Made by a program: the position numbers and the translations under genes. Shown in pieces: positions 16,916-25,941 of a DNA stretch of 64,000 bases. Location: the NCBI GenBank assembly GCA_018268395.1, contig JAFDWQ010000005.1, positions 283,939 through 347,938 on the forward strand, given 5' to 3'. Position 1 is the first letter of the stretch, and each line of letters begins with the position of its first letter. The stretch comes from Armatimonadota bacterium. Its GTDB lineage: Bacteria > Armatimonadota > Fimbriimonadia > Fimbriimonadales > Fimbriimonadaceae. Under the pieces are notes generated by a model that was not told the DNA's origin, did no database searches, and saw only the letters and a list, made by a program, of their open reading frames with translations.

Positions 16916-18325
16916 ATGACTCTTTTGACGAACACGGTGCTGTCCGCCTTGGCCGGGGCGGCTACGACGGGGATCCTTGTCGCCATGGCCGGGACTGTGT
17001 CCTTGCAGGACGCTAGCCCCGGAACGCCAGACGCGGGCCATTCGAACGTCAGCGGCAATTCGCTTGCTGCCCGATTTGGGGCGAACACCAGCCCCACTTT
17101 GGCCCGTGTCCAGATTCAGGAGGACGGTGCGCTTCAGGGCCTTCGCGCCATCAGCGGCACCGGCGTCGCCGTTTATGGCCAAAGCAACGCGACGACGGGG
17201 CTCGGAGCCGGAGGCTATTTCACGAGCAAGAGCGCAGGGGGCCGCGCATTGGTCGCCGACCAGTTGAGCGGCACGGGGAACACGGTCGGAGGCCTGTTCT
17301 TTACGCATTCGGCGACAAGCGTCAGCCTGTGGGGAACGGCCCGAGGCACGACGGGGTCTCCCGTCGGCGTTCGTGGTGACAGTTCGGCTGCCGAAGGGAT
17401 CGGCGTGCAAGGGACCGGAACTGGCTATGGAGGCGTCTTTACGAGCACGTCGCCTGAAGGCATCGCGCTCAAGGCAGGAACGGACACGAGTACCGGAGCC
17501 GCGATCGTAGCGAGGGGCACGGGATCGAGCAAGAACTCGACGGTCTATTCCGTCAATCTGGGGACCAATTCGTTTTCGGCGGCTTTGTTCGGACGGACGT
17601 TCAACAAAGGTAGTTCGCACGGCTTGATCGTCAACAGAGGCGTTAGCGAAAACTCAGCGGTCACATACACCTCTGCGGCCGCAACGGTCTATGACGTTTC
17701 AGACACCGGTTCGACGATCGGACTCGGCGTCAGGACGTCGTCTCCCAACGGGTACTCCCTTTATGTCGAGGGCCCCAGTACCGGCAACAAGATCGCCATC
17801 CGCGCTATCGGTAACACCGAAGCCACAGGGACCAAGTCGTTCCTCATCGATCACCCGCTCGATCCGGAGAACAAGTCCCTTCGGCACTTTTGTGCGGAGG
17901 GTCCCGAACCCACGAACGTCTATTCCGGCACCGTCAAACTCGGCGGAGACGGCTCGGCGTGGGTGCAATTGCCGGCGTACTTCGAAGCGATCAACCGTGA
18001 CCTGCGTTACCAACTGACCTGCGTGGGAGGTTTCTCCCCGGTCTACGTCGCCAGCGAAGTCAGTGGGAACAAGTTCAAGATCGCCGGCGGCAAGTCGGGG
18101 CTGAAAGTCTCGTGGCAGGTGACCGGCGTCCGGAACGACGCTTATGTGCGGCACAACGGCTTCAAAACCGAGGCCTTGAAGAACGAGACGGAACGCGGTT
18201 ACCTTTATGCGCCCGAAGCGTACGGACGGCCCTCGAGCCGAGGGGTCGGCGCGGTGCATACAAGCATAAGGAACCCGGACGGAACCACGACCGTGGGGGG
18301 CAGGCAAGTCGCCGATCGGCCGTGA
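16916..18325 (+). CDS. exported repetitive protein with conserved C-terminal domain
   Basis: 469 residues. Possible N-terminal signal/anchor (about residues 5-28), then a glycine/serine/threonine-rich stretch of beta-type repeats in which phrases such as GTGVAVYGQS, GVRGDSSAAEGIGVQGTGTGYGG recur, reminiscent of tail-fibre and surface beta-solenoids. The C-terminal part (about 300-420: SFLIDHPLDPENKSLRH, then GPEPTNVYSGTV and WQVTGVRND) resembles a domain I associate with large surface proteins of Planctomycetota and Armatimonadota. Function unknown; a cell-surface role is likely. Confidence 0.7.
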   Translation: MTLLTNTVLSALAGAATTGILVAMAGTVSLQDASPGTPDAGHSNVSGNSLAARFGANTSPTLARVQIQEDGALQGLRAISGTGVAVYGQSNATTGLGAGGYFTSKSAGGRALVADQLSGTGNTVGGLFFTHSATSVSLWGTARGTTGSPVGVRGDSSAAEGIGVQGTGTGYGGVFTSTSPEGIALKAGTDTSTGAAIVARGTGSSKNSTVYSVNLGTNSFSAALFGRTFNKGSSHGLIVNRGVSENSAVTYTSAAATVYDVSDTGSTIGLGVRTSSPNGYSLYVEGPSTGNKIAIRAIGNTEATGTKSFLIDHPLDPENKSLRHFCAEGPEPTNVYSGTVKLGGDGSAWVQLPAYFEAINRDLRYQLTCVGGFSPVYVASEVSGNKFKIAGGKSGLKVSWQVTGVRNDAYVRHNGFKTEALKNETERGYLYAPEAYGRPSSRGVGAVHTSIRNPDGTTTVGGRQVADRP

Positions 18326-18410
18326 TCCGGAACCCCTTCGTCCTCGGCGAATTTGTATCCGACGAGAACGAGGGGGCTCCGATTATCCGGACGATGACGT
18401 TCTGCCGGTG

Positions 18411-18833
18411 CTAGGCGCCAGTCGGAGGGACGACCTTTCCGCCGCCCTTGGTCCCTTTGTGCCGGTTCGCCAGCTTTTCGCGTTGGGCCGGAGTCAGGAC
18501 CGCGTCCATCTTCGACTTTGTCTCCTCGTGCAGCGCCTTGAGCTGGTTCTTCAGCGCACCGACCGTCTGGTTGTCGTTCGCCCAGATGGCCTTGCGCCGC
18601 TCACGGGCCTGCGTCATGACGTCCTTCATCTGCTTCTTCTGGGCGTCGGTGAGGCCGAGCTTGTCGCCGAAGCGCATGCCATGACCGCGCATCTTCATCG
18701 CGTGCTCGCCCTTCTGGCCAAGACCGTTCTGTCCCTTCGCTCCCGCAACCTGGGCTCCGGCGAAACCGGCGACGCCGACGGTCAGCACGGCGCCAAGGGC
18801 CGCAGCGAGGATGGATTTGTGGAGTTTGCTCAT
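18411..18833 (-). CDS. Spy/CpxP-like periplasmic protein
   Basis: 140 residues. Signal peptide ending FAGAQ, then a helical region carrying two LTxxQ-type motifs: LTDAQKKQM and LTPAQREKL. These motifs define the Spy/CpxP family of small periplasmic chaperones and envelope-stress sensors. A lysine/glycine-rich tail follows. No two-component system is adjacent. The start at 18833 was chosen because it begins the signal peptide; an open frame extends 40 codons further but is arginine-rich and not signal-like. Confidence 0.82.
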   Translation of the reverse strand: MSKLHKSILAAALGAVLTVGVAGFAGAQVAGAKGQNGLGQKGEHAMKMRGHGMRFGDKLGLTDAQKKQMKDVMTQARERRKAIWANDNQTVGALKNQLKALHEETKSKMDAVLTPAQREKLANRHKGTKGGGKVVPPTGA

Positions 18834-19020
18834 CGAAAGGGAGTGACGACGGGCGGTCGCCGGGGTTCGGTAGGGCCCAAGTGAGGTCAGGTTTGCCCTA
18901 GAGGCAGTTTCGTCCAGGAACGGGCGGATTCTCCGAAGTGTGAGCCGCGTCACAGCGTTCGGACGGTTCTGCAGGCAGGCTGTCGGTGGCGCTCAAGTGC
19001 CGTGTCCAAGGAGAAAGAAC

Positions 19021-19812
19021 ATGAATCTCAGAACCATCAAATCTGCGCTAGCGGCGGTCCTCGTCTTCACGCCTGCCATCGTCCACGCCCAATGGCTCAC
19101 GCACACGGGAACCGGTGTCAGCTCGACCGGCACCTTCTCCGGCGTGGGAGGAGCCTACGCTGGAACGGTGAAGACGCAGATCACGAAGATCGTCGACGGA
19201 GGCAACGACGGGGTTCCGGGCCTGACGCCAGGTTCCTTCGGATCGACGACCGCCGCATTCGACGCCGACTACCCTCTCAACCAACCGGGCGCGACGTTCG
19301 ACAGCCTCGCGTTCGGCTACAACCATACGCAGGACAGCTACCTTGTCGTCATGGACTTTTCCGGGTTGGCAAACGGCGTCCTGCCCGCAGGTTCGACTTT
19401 GGCCGTCGCCGACCTGGACATCGAAGAGGACTTCATCGGCATGAAGGCCCTTGATCAGAGTCTCTCGACGATCCAATCGCCTTGGCTGTCCCAATATGCG
19501 GGCCTCAAAGGGTTCCTCGACTACAACGACACAGACGGATACCAGCCGAACCTCACTCAGCCGACATGGGGCTTCACGACGGACCACTATGACTTCGTCG
19601 GCATCGACCACAACGAGTCGTCGGGTCTCATCGGTTTCGAGACGCTGACGGACGTCCGGGCGATTACGTTCGGTGTCCGGAAACACTCGTCGACGGGCTA
19701 TACCCACGTCGGAGGCGCCGGTATCGGAATCGCCGCCGTGCCCGAGCCGGCGAGCCTGACGGTTTTCGGCCTCGTCGGGGCGGCCCTCTTGCGACGGCGT
19801 CGGTCGCGTTGA
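19021..19812 (+). CDS. PEP-CTERM-sorted exported protein
   Basis: 263 residues: signal peptide (cleavage after VHAQ), a beta-rich middle, and a classical PEP-CTERM tail: VPEPAS, a hydrophobic helix and the basic end RRRRSR. The tail is recognised and cut by an exosortase, which is not encoded in this window; such proteins usually belong to the extracellular matrix or surface. AAGGAG upstream of the ATG gives a good ribosome site. A very stable hairpin follows the stop. Confidence 0.88.
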   Translation: MNLRTIKSALAAVLVFTPAIVHAQWLTHTGTGVSSTGTFSGVGGAYAGTVKTQITKIVDGGNDGVPGLTPGSFGSTTAAFDADYPLNQPGATFDSLAFGYNHTQDSYLVVMDFSGLANGVLPAGSTLAVADLDIEEDFIGMKALDQSLSTIQSPWLSQYAGLKGFLDYNDTDGYQPNLTQPTWGFTTDHYDFVGIDHNESSGLIGFETLTDVRAITFGVRKHSSTGYTHVGGAGIGIAAVPEPASLTVFGLVGAALLRRRRSR

Positions 19813-19819
19813 GGGGCAT

Positions 19820-19858
19820 CAGGGCCAGAGGGCGGTACCGCACCGCCTTCTGGCCCTG
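19820..19858 (+). terminator. long hairpin after the PEP-CTERM gene
   Basis: A 17-bp stem with a single G-T pair (19820-19836 with 19842-19858) around a 5-nt loop, 7 nt after the stop. There is no T run, so it may be a transcript-stabilising hairpin or a rho-independent terminator of the non-U-tract kind. Confidence 0.55.
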
Positions 19859-20090
19859 GGCGGAGCTGCGACCGACCGGAAGGATCGGTCGGGGTACGCG
19901 ACGTCCCGTACGAAGACCGGCCCGGCCAAAGGCCGCTACCACTCTCCAGGGCTCTATGGGGCCGCACCGGAAGAGGCGATCGGTCGCGGGATCCGCGGCC
20001 GTCCGGATCAAGGGCGGCCGAGACCGGGCCAGAGATGGGCGTCCGCAAGGCCTCGCGGACCTGACCGCCCAGACGCCTCCCGGCGCAGAA
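19859..20090. other. intergenic region with small inverted repeats
   Basis: Between two converging genes. It contains short inverted repeats (for example CCGACC...GGTCGG near 19873-19891 and GTCCGC...GCGGAC at 20041-20060) and no credible gene. Confidence 0.5.
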
Positions 20091-20112
20091 AGGCCCCGCC
20101 GAAGCGGGGCCT
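20091..20112 (-). terminator. intrinsic terminator of the FN3-like gene
   Basis: Minus strand: AGGCCCCGC stem, short loop, GCGGGGCCT, then TTTCTGC. It lies about 30 nt after the stop of the gene at 20143. Confidence 0.7.
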
Positions 20113-20142
20113 ATTGCCATCACCGGGAAACAGACCGGACGG

Positions 20143-20781
20143 TCAGGCGACCATGAGCTCGCCCTCGCCCGGCATGCCGCTGGAAAACACGGTCGCGACG
20201 TTCGACGGCAGGGACTTCTTCGTGCCTCGCTGGGCATAGACGCGGTAACTGACCTGTTCGCCCGCGGTCGTCCCCTCGTGCTCGTACTTCGCCTTCATCG
20301 TGCTGTCGAGGATCTCCCATTCGCCGCCGGGGAGCTGCAACTCGATCATGTAGACCGTGTTCGGGAAGTTTCCGTTCTTCTCCCACTTGAGGCTGTTCAC
20401 CTGGTCGCATCCCAAGGCGACAAAGTCCGTCGGTTGATAGACGGGGCGTTCGCTGTGGTCGTTGGTGTGGACGTTCAGCCCGAGTTGCTGGATCAACGAG
20501 TCAGGCACGTTCGGGTTCGCCTGCCATTGGTTGGCGAGCGTCCGCACGGTGAGCAGGCTGCTCGCGCGCTGGTCGTTCTTGCCCATCGTCGCGACCATGG
20601 CGTCGTTCGCCTTGGCGATCTTATTGGTGAGCGAGGCGGCAAAGGCCGTGTTCGCAGTGTTCAGTTGGGCGATTTGAGGGGGCGTCAGACCGAGGGTCCC
20701 GGAATTGGCCGCAGCCGTGACCGCCAGGTTCGCCAGCCAGTCGGAGAGTTGCGCGTCGCTGAGTTTGTTGTAATCGGCCAT
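20143..20781 (-). CDS. FN3-like domain protein of unknown function
   Basis: 212 residues, no signal peptide. The N-terminal half (about residues 1-110) is helical (LSDAQLSDWLANLAVTAAAN); the C-terminal half (about 125-205) reads as a fibronectin-III-like sandwich (LKWEKNGNFPNTVYMIEL, then YEHEGTTAGEQVSYRVYAQRG). The start at 20781 has AAGGAG at 8-nt spacing. I do not recognise a named family. It may bind another protein or be secreted by a non-Sec route. Confidence 0.75.
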   Translation of the reverse strand: MADYNKLSDAQLSDWLANLAVTAAANSGTLGLTPPQIAQLNTANTAFAASLTNKIAKANDAMVATMGKNDQRASSLLTVRTLANQWQANPNVPDSLIQQLGLNVHTNDHSERPVYQPTDFVALGCDQVNSLKWEKNGNFPNTVYMIELQLPGGEWEILDSTMKAKYEHEGTTAGEQVSYRVYAQRGTKKSLPSNVATVFSSGMPGEGELMVA

Positions 20782-21058
20782 GTCGGGGCTCCTTCGCCGT
20801 CGCGGCGCCTTCCTCGGCAGGGGGACGGGTATCGGTCCAGGTCCTGGCATCGGTCGGGCTCCGCGACGAGCGCTTGTTAGGGATCGTCGGCCATGGACCG
20901 AAGATTCTTTAGGTCAAAGGAATTTCCAGGTTCAAGACCGGGGACAGCGGGGCGCCGGGCGTCTTCGCACCGATGCGGGTCGGACTCCTGCGCGAAGGGC
21001 GCCGCGGCGCGACCTCGAAAGGCACGCGTCCTGTCCCGACGATCCGGTAGATTTGCGA
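20782..21058. other. intergenic region, nothing recognised
   Basis: Divergent gap between the FN3-like gene and the exported protein at 21095. Apart from the ribosome site of the former and the promoter of the latter, I see no structure. The plus frame is open through it but is arginine-rich and unsupported. Confidence 0.5.
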
Positions 21059-21087
21059 CCGACAGTTCTGGACGCCGTCGCTATACT
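21059..21087 (+). promoter_or_regulatory. promoter placing transcription start at the ATG
   Basis: CCGACA (21059-21064), a 17-bp spacer, TATACT (21082-21087), then 7 nt to the ATG at 21095. The predicted transcript would be leaderless. Confidence 0.5.
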
Positions 21088-21094
21088 GCCCGTC

Positions 21095-21727
21095 ATGGTC
21101 AGGATTTTAGGGACCGTCGCTTTGGCTTCGTGGGCTCTGGCGTCGCAGGCCGCGTTCTTCGCCGACCAGATCGGGGGGCCGGGGTTCGTGAGCCCGAACG
21201 TCATGGTCCCGAACCAGAACGTCGTCAACAACCCTGTCTTCACGTCCGTCGCCCTGGACGATTTCGACGTGACGGCCACGCTCGTCACGAACTTCGTGGA
21301 CATCGTCGCGCGGTGTACGGGCAGTTCCGCCAACCTCAGCGTGGCGAACTGGGGCTCCACCGGCCCGTGGCAGATGGACGTTTACGCCGATAACGGTTCG
21401 GGGACCGGCCCCGGCCCGGTGATCCTCTCGTTCGTGTACTCGCCCGGATCCTTCCAAGTCGTTCAGAAGAACTTTGCTTTGAACCAGAACATGGTCTGGT
21501 CGAACGCGCTGCTCCGGTTCAACGTGTCCGTAGCGCTCGTGCCGGGGAAATACTGGCTGTCCGTCGTGCCGCAAGAACCCTTCAACTCAGGCAGGACGTT
21601 CTGGACCGCGACGTCGAACTACCCTTCCGGTTCGCCGGCGAACAAGAACGCCCTGCTCTACGACCCGTTCAACAGTCAGACCTACTTTCCCACGGGGATG
21701 GACCTCGCCTTCCGGATCGACGGCTGA
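21095..21727 (+). CDS. exported beta-sandwich protein
   Basis: 210 residues with a signal peptide (about residues 1-19, ending SQAAF). The mature protein is rich in aromatic and asparagine residues and predicted beta-strands (WQMDVYADNGSGTGPGPVI), similar in style to secreted PEP-CTERM-type proteins but lacking the tail. No family recognised. Monocistronic, with a promoter whose -10 ends 7 nt before the ATG and no Shine-Dalgarno sequence. Confidence 0.7.
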   Translation: MVRILGTVALASWALASQAAFFADQIGGPGFVSPNVMVPNQNVVNNPVFTSVALDDFDVTATLVTNFVDIVARCTGSSANLSVANWGSTGPWQMDVYADNGSGTGPGPVILSFVYSPGSFQVVQKNFALNQNMVWSNALLRFNVSVALVPGKYWLSVVPQEPFNSGRTFWTATSNYPSGSPANKNALLYDPFNSQTYFPTGMDLAFRIDG

Positions 21728-22115
21728 CCTTTCGGGCCCGTTCCCGGGCCGGATCCGGTCCATGGACCGTCCGGACGCTCCTTTTGGGAGGGACTTGACG
21801 GGCTCCTCAGGTTCAAACGGGCTCTGAGGTGCGGTCTTTTTCTCAATGCGACGCGGCCTTTCTTTGAAGCGACGCCGCGTTTCCCTGTCATAGCACGGTC
21901 GTTCTGCGACGCGACGGCGTGGGCCTTCAAAGCGACGCCGTCGATCGTCATAGCGGTGCCGCAGACCGCCATAGCGACGGGACGACGCTCGAACCCGGTG
22001 CGACGACCACCTCGCACGGAGCACCGTTTTTTGGAAGCGGAGGAGTCCTGGCCAAGGGAGGACGCCGGGGATCCGGGGACGAGGGAACGGGGAACGGGGA
22101 ACCCTTTGGCTTCCT
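21728..22115. other. intergenic region holding a 21-bp repeat array
   Basis: 388 bases between convergent genes. Outside the array at 21832-21978 there is no gene; the minus-strand frame that crosses it (repeated V-A-x-K residues) is a by-product of the repeat. Confidence 0.6.
21832..21978. repeat. degenerate 21-bp tandem repeat array
   Basis: Five consecutive 21-bp units (21832-21852, 21853-21873, 21874-21894, 21895-21915, 21916-21936), then an 18-bp and a 24-bp unit. Units start GCCG/GCGG-like and end in GCGAC or CATAGC, for example GCCGCGTTTCCCTGTCATAG(C) and GCGGCCTTTCTTTGAAGCGA(C). Confidence 0.6.
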
Positions 22116-22835
22116 TCAGTCCACCTTGAACAGCGATTCGGCGATGCCTTGGTTGACCTTGATGTTCAGGTAGGCGGTCGTGCCGCCGAACGCGCCGCTG
22201 GAGTTGCGGACGGTGGCTTTGGTGGGGATCCAGAGGCCGTTCACCTTCTGCGCGTCGGTGTAGGTGAAGGTGGCGAGGAGGTAGCCCTGCTGGTTGTACC
22301 ACTCGCGTTTGGCGGTGAACTTGCGTTCGGGGTCGATCCAGACGCGGTGGCGGCTGCTGTCGTCGAGCTTCTCGATGTAGGTCAGGTCGAAGACGCCATA
22401 GCCGGCATAGTCTCCGGAGGCTTCCTTGCGGACGAACTTGGCGTTGATGAAGTTGCTGAAGAGGCTCGGCGTCAGGAGGCCGAAGTCGAGCGGGGTCTGG
22501 CGTTTGCCGGGGGCTTTGGAGACGTCGTCGCGCTGGTTGATGTTGGCGCGGGGGATCTTGACGAGCTTACGGCCGCCGTTGACGATGAAATAGATGTCGG
22601 TGTCTTCGACGCGGGCCTCCATCCGGAGCATCATCGGCTCCTTGAGCCAGACGTTGGACGATTTGAAGCGGTAGCTCTTGGCGAAGTCTTGGTTGATCTT
22701 GGCCAGCTCGCTCTGTTTCGCGGTCTGGACCTTGGCCGTGAACGAGAGGTCCTTGAAGGTCGTAGGGACGTATCCGGAGATGCTCTGTCCGAGTGGGGCG
22801 GCTGTCGCAACCAGGGCCAAGACCGTGCTCAACAT
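22116..22835 (-). CDS. LolA-fold periplasmic protein (lipoprotein-sorting-like)
   Basis: 239 residues: signal peptide (about 1-17), then a region resembling the LolA/LolB half-barrel as found in DUF4292-type and outer-membrane lipoprotein-sorting proteins (NVWLKEPMMLRMEARVEDTD, VWIDPERKFTAKREWYNQQG, ATFTYTDAQKVNGLWIPTK). The WIDPExxxxxRxE pattern is typical of this superfamily. No lolCDE neighbour is present. It probably binds a lipid or lipoprotein in the periplasm. Confidence 0.78.
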   Translation of the reverse strand: MLSTVLALVATAAPLGQSISGYVPTTFKDLSFTAKVQTAKQSELAKINQDFAKSYRFKSSNVWLKEPMMLRMEARVEDTDIYFIVNGGRKLVKIPRANINQRDDVSKAPGKRQTPLDFGLLTPSLFSNFINAKFVRKEASGDYAGYGVFDLTYIEKLDDSSRHRVWIDPERKFTAKREWYNQQGYLLATFTYTDAQKVNGLWIPTKATVRNSSGAFGGTTAYLNIKVNQGIAESLFKVD

Positions 22836-22926
22836 GGTGTCAAGAGTTCATGACGGTCGGGAGGGTGTTTCCGTCACTCCGCTGCCTAGGACGCTGCGAC
22901 CGTAGACCCACCGGCCCTCTAGGCCG

Positions 22927-22932
22927 TATAAC
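22927..22932 (+). promoter_or_regulatory. -10 hexamer TATAAC, leaderless-type
   Basis: TATAAC, 6 nt (AGACCG), ATG at 22939. No Shine-Dalgarno sequence in the gap. Confidence 0.45.
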
Positions 22933-22938
22933 AGACCG

Positions 22939-23979
22939 ATGGCGCGGAAGTCCCCGGAAGACGCGATGGCCGCGCGGATGTCGGTGGTCGAACGGCACGC
23001 ATGGTTGAGGCCGATGTCCGCGGGCGAGGCGATCGACCTGGCCTTGCGGTGCTATCAGCGGTCGGCCTGGAGCCTGCTCAAGCTGACGGCGGTTCCGATG
23101 GCGGTGGCGTTCTCGGGGATCGTGTTCGTGGCGATCGTGGTGTTGCCGGGGTTGTTCACGACGAGCGCGCCGCGATCGGCCGGAGTCGAGGCGGGAGAGC
23201 TTCTCGTGTCGTTGGTGCTCGGGTTCGCGGTGGGGCTGCCGTTGGTGTTCGCGGGGGTGGGGACGGTTTTGGGAACGGTGACGAAAGCGACGGCGGACGT
23301 CCTGGACGGTCGGGCGGTGGACGAGGCGAAAGCGGTCGAAGCGGGACGGACGTCGTTGCGGGCGGTCTTTTCCGGGATCGTGCGGGTGTTCTTCGTCGGG
23401 TGCGTCTTCTTCTTGTTAGCGGGAGGGTTCGCGGTCGTGGGGACGTTGTTGGGGCAATCGATGGGATCCGAACTGGCGTCAAGCCTTTCGGCGCTGATGG
23501 TGGGGCTGTCGGTGATGGCGGGGATGGTCTTCGCGCCGCTGTGGATGAACACTCGGGCGCTTTTGCCCGCCGTGGCGGTCCTCGAAAACGTCGGCTCGAA
23601 AGAGGCAGGGAAGCGGAGCGCGCACTTGATGAAGCGCTATCGGGGCCAAGCGAGCGCGGACGGTGTGACGTTCGGCGTTTTCCTGCTCCTCGTGTTCCTG
23701 GGGGCGGTGCTCGGGGCGTCGATGTTCTTCTTGATCCAGTTGACGGGGATCGGCGGCCGGATCGAAGCGTGGGTGACAGTCGCGGGCCTGTCGCAGCTGC
23801 TCGGACAGTTGGTCTCCTATCTTCCGGGCTTCGTTTGCCTGTGGCTGCTCGTCCCCTTTTGGGGGACGGCGATGACCGTCCTCTATTTCGACAGGCGCGT
23901 GCGGGTGGAAGCGCTCGACGTGCAAGTCATGATCAACGACATCAACAATGCGGACCGTCGCGCTCTTCTGCTCCGTTAG
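22939..23979 (+). CDS. polytopic membrane protein
   Basis: 346 residues with about six transmembrane helices (two near 45-110, two near 140-200, two near 240-305). It resembles the glycerophosphoryl-diester-phosphodiesterase-like membrane domain / DUF7544-type proteins that often precede DUF4129 genes; I am not certain of the family name. It starts an operon: the next gene begins inside its last codons (32-bp overlap), followed by two more coupled genes. Confidence 0.8.
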   Translation: MARKSPEDAMAARMSVVERHAWLRPMSAGEAIDLALRCYQRSAWSLLKLTAVPMAVAFSGIVFVAIVVLPGLFTTSAPRSAGVEAGELLVSLVLGFAVGLPLVFAGVGTVLGTVTKATADVLDGRAVDEAKAVEAGRTSLRAVFSGIVRVFFVGCVFFLLAGGFAVVGTLLGQSMGSELASSLSALMVGLSVMAGMVFAPLWMNTRALLPAVAVLENVGSKEAGKRSAHLMKRYRGQASADGVTFGVFLLLVFLGAVLGASMFFLIQLTGIGGRIEAWVTVAGLSQLLGQLVSYLPGFVCLWLLVPFWGTAMTVLYFDRRVRVEALDVQVMINDINNADRRALLLR

Positions 23980-24877
23980 CCTCGCGGCCTCCGGTTGGGG
24001 CGCGCAGTCGGACGCGTTCGAAGAGCGGATCCGGTCGGTTCGTGACGAGACGTCGTTCCACCGGACCGTCAGCGAAGCCCCGGAGTCTTGGACGGAAGAC
24101 GGGACGCTCGCCGACGAACTGGACAAAGCTTCGGAGACGGCCGACTGGAAGTCCGCGCAGAAGCGGCTGGTCGCGGCGTCGAGGTTACGACGGTTCGAAG
24201 AACGCGGCCCGGACGTCGGCCGCGTGACGGACCCCTCGACGACCGCGAAGTCGATCCTGGCGCGCCCCGTCTTCCGCGACCCGGGGGACCGCAAGAGCCG
24301 GAACTGGTTCTCCGATTCCGTCGACAGGCTTGTGAGGGTCGTCCGGGACTTCTTCGAGAAGCTCTTCAAACCAGACCTTCTTTCCGGGGGCGCGAGTACC
24401 GGCGGCGCTGCACTCCGGCTCCTCGAGCCGATCGTGTGGGGCGTCCTGATCCTCGGTCTTCTGGCCTTCGCCGTCGTCTTCATCGCTAAGTTCACGCTCG
24501 GTAAACGCGCCAGGGGGGCGGGAGGCGCCTTGTTGGACGAAGACGAGCCCGACTTGAACGCGGACGAATGGCTCTTGCGGGCAAGCGAGCTCGAGGCGAG
24601 GGGCGAACTGCGCGAAGCCGTGCGGTGCCTCTATTTGGCGAGCCTGCGGCGCATGGACGAGGCCGCGATCTTGCGGTTCGTGCGGACGGAGACGAACTGG
24701 GAGCACCTTCGCCGCTATGAATCAGGATCTGTCCGCCCGTCCGGACTCGACCTGCGCTCGATGACGAGGGAGTTCGACCGCGTGTGGTATGGGCACCGCG
24801 TCCAGGGAGCGGAGGACGTCGCGATGTTCCGGTCGTACTATAAAGTTGTCCTTCAAGCGATGGGGAGGGCGTCGTGA
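23948..24877 (+). CDS. DUF4129-domain membrane protein
   Basis: 309 residues. Signal peptide (about 1-18), a helical extracytoplasmic region, one transmembrane helix (about 158-180) and a cytoplasmic C-terminal DUF4129 domain (about 205-300: LREAVRCLYLASLRRMDE, then WYGHRVQGAEDVAMFRSYYK, where the W-Y-G and final Y-x-x-x-x pattern is typical). The family accompanies MoxR ATPase-DUF58-transglutaminase clusters; only the DUF4350 partner is present here. The start overlaps the upstream gene by 32 bp. Confidence 0.85.
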   Translation: MRTVALFCSVSLAASGWGAQSDAFEERIRSVRDETSFHRTVSEAPESWTEDGTLADELDKASETADWKSAQKRLVAASRLRRFEERGPDVGRVTDPSTTAKSILARPVFRDPGDRKSRNWFSDSVDRLVRVVRDFFEKLFKPDLLSGGASTGGAALRLLEPIVWGVLILGLLAFAVVFIAKFTLGKRARGAGGALLDEDEPDLNADEWLLRASELEARGELREAVRCLYLASLRRMDEAAILRFVRTETNWEHLRRYESGSVRPSGLDLRSMTREFDRVWYGHRVQGAEDVAMFRSYYKVVLQAMGRAS

Positions 24878-25941
24878 GGCGGCTCGTCTTGGCCGGAGTG
24901 ACAGTCTTGGTACTTGCGACGGTCGCGTTCTTCGCCGCGCGCTCCGAGGGGATCGCCGATCCCCGGCCGAGCAACGTTTTGCCCAGCGGACTCGGCGCCT
25001 TGACCGAACTGCTGAAGGCGGACGGGTTCGATGTCCGCGTGGACGTGACGGACCGTCCCTCCGCCCCTTCCGACAGCCTGGTCGTAGCGTGCCTGGTCAC
25101 GGGCAATGGATTCATGGAGTTCGTCAGGATGGTCCCCGACGGCGGCGAGAAGCCGATCGAAGACCACTTGAAGAAAGGGGGCAACGTTTTGGCGTTGCTC
25201 TACGAGCCCGACTTCGTGCAAGCGACGTCACAGGCCAGGATGGAGCCGGTCGGAGGGGACAGGCAGGTCTGGATCGGCCGGTTGCTCGACAGTCCGATCG
25301 ACTTCTCCGACGAATGGCCGGACCGCGCTGTCGTCTTCGCCGGGGCTCGCGAGTTGGTGACGGCGGTCGGGGTCGAGGAAGGGACGATGGTGACGGTCCG
25401 CAGCGCGTTGTTCACGACGAACCGCTTCTTGTCCCGCGACGACGACGCCGCCTTTGCCTTGGAGCTGTTCCGGAAGACCGCTGGGCCGTCCAAAAGGGTC
25501 GTCTTCTTCCTGTCGACGCTCGGGCTCGGCCAGTCGCGCGGGATCATCGGATCGATCGGCAACTGGGCGGCCGTCCTCCAATGGCAGGTCTTCATCGTGC
25601 TCGGTGCGATGGCGTGGACGGTCTCGCGCCGTTTCGGCCTTCCCGAGGAGACGGCGTCGTTCCAGCGGGGTGCGCGGCAACTTTCGGACAGTCTCGCCGA
25701 AGTCTTGAGGGCCGGGAAGAAGCGACCGTTCGCGGCCAAGCTCATTGCCGACCAAGCGGTCCGCACGACGCGAACGAGGCTCCGGTTGCCCCCTTCGGCG
25801 ACGATCGAGGACATCTTGAAGAAGTCCGACCGTGAGACGCGCGAGGCTTATGGGCGCGTCCTCAGTTCTTCCGAGGAGCGTGGTCCGCAAGCGGTCCTCA
25901 CGGCCTTGCGGCAGTTTTTGGCCAAGATCGGGATCAAGTGA
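24874..25941 (+). CDS. DUF4350-domain protein
   Basis: 355 residues: N-terminal membrane helix (about 3-22), a DUF4350-like Rossmann region (about 28-230: RPSNVLPSGLGALTELLKADGFDV, then VVACLVTGN and a flexible-loop KGGNVLALL), a second helix (about 242-262) and a cytoplasmic helical tail. The start GTG at 24874 overlaps the DUF4129 stop (GTGA). In many bacteria these two proteins sit with a MoxR AAA+ ATPase; none is here. Confidence 0.82.
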   Translation: MRRLVLAGVTVLVLATVAFFAARSEGIADPRPSNVLPSGLGALTELLKADGFDVRVDVTDRPSAPSDSLVVACLVTGNGFMEFVRMVPDGGEKPIEDHLKKGGNVLALLYEPDFVQATSQARMEPVGGDRQVWIGRLLDSPIDFSDEWPDRAVVFAGARELVTAVGVEEGTMVTVRSALFTTNRFLSRDDDAAFALELFRKTAGPSKRVVFFLSTLGLGQSRGIIGSIGNWAAVLQWQVFIVLGAMAWTVSRRFGLPEETASFQRGARQLSDSLAEVLRAGKKRPFAAKLIADQAVRTTRTRLRLPPSATIEDILKKSDRETREAYGRVLSSSEERGPQAVLTALRQFLAKIGIK

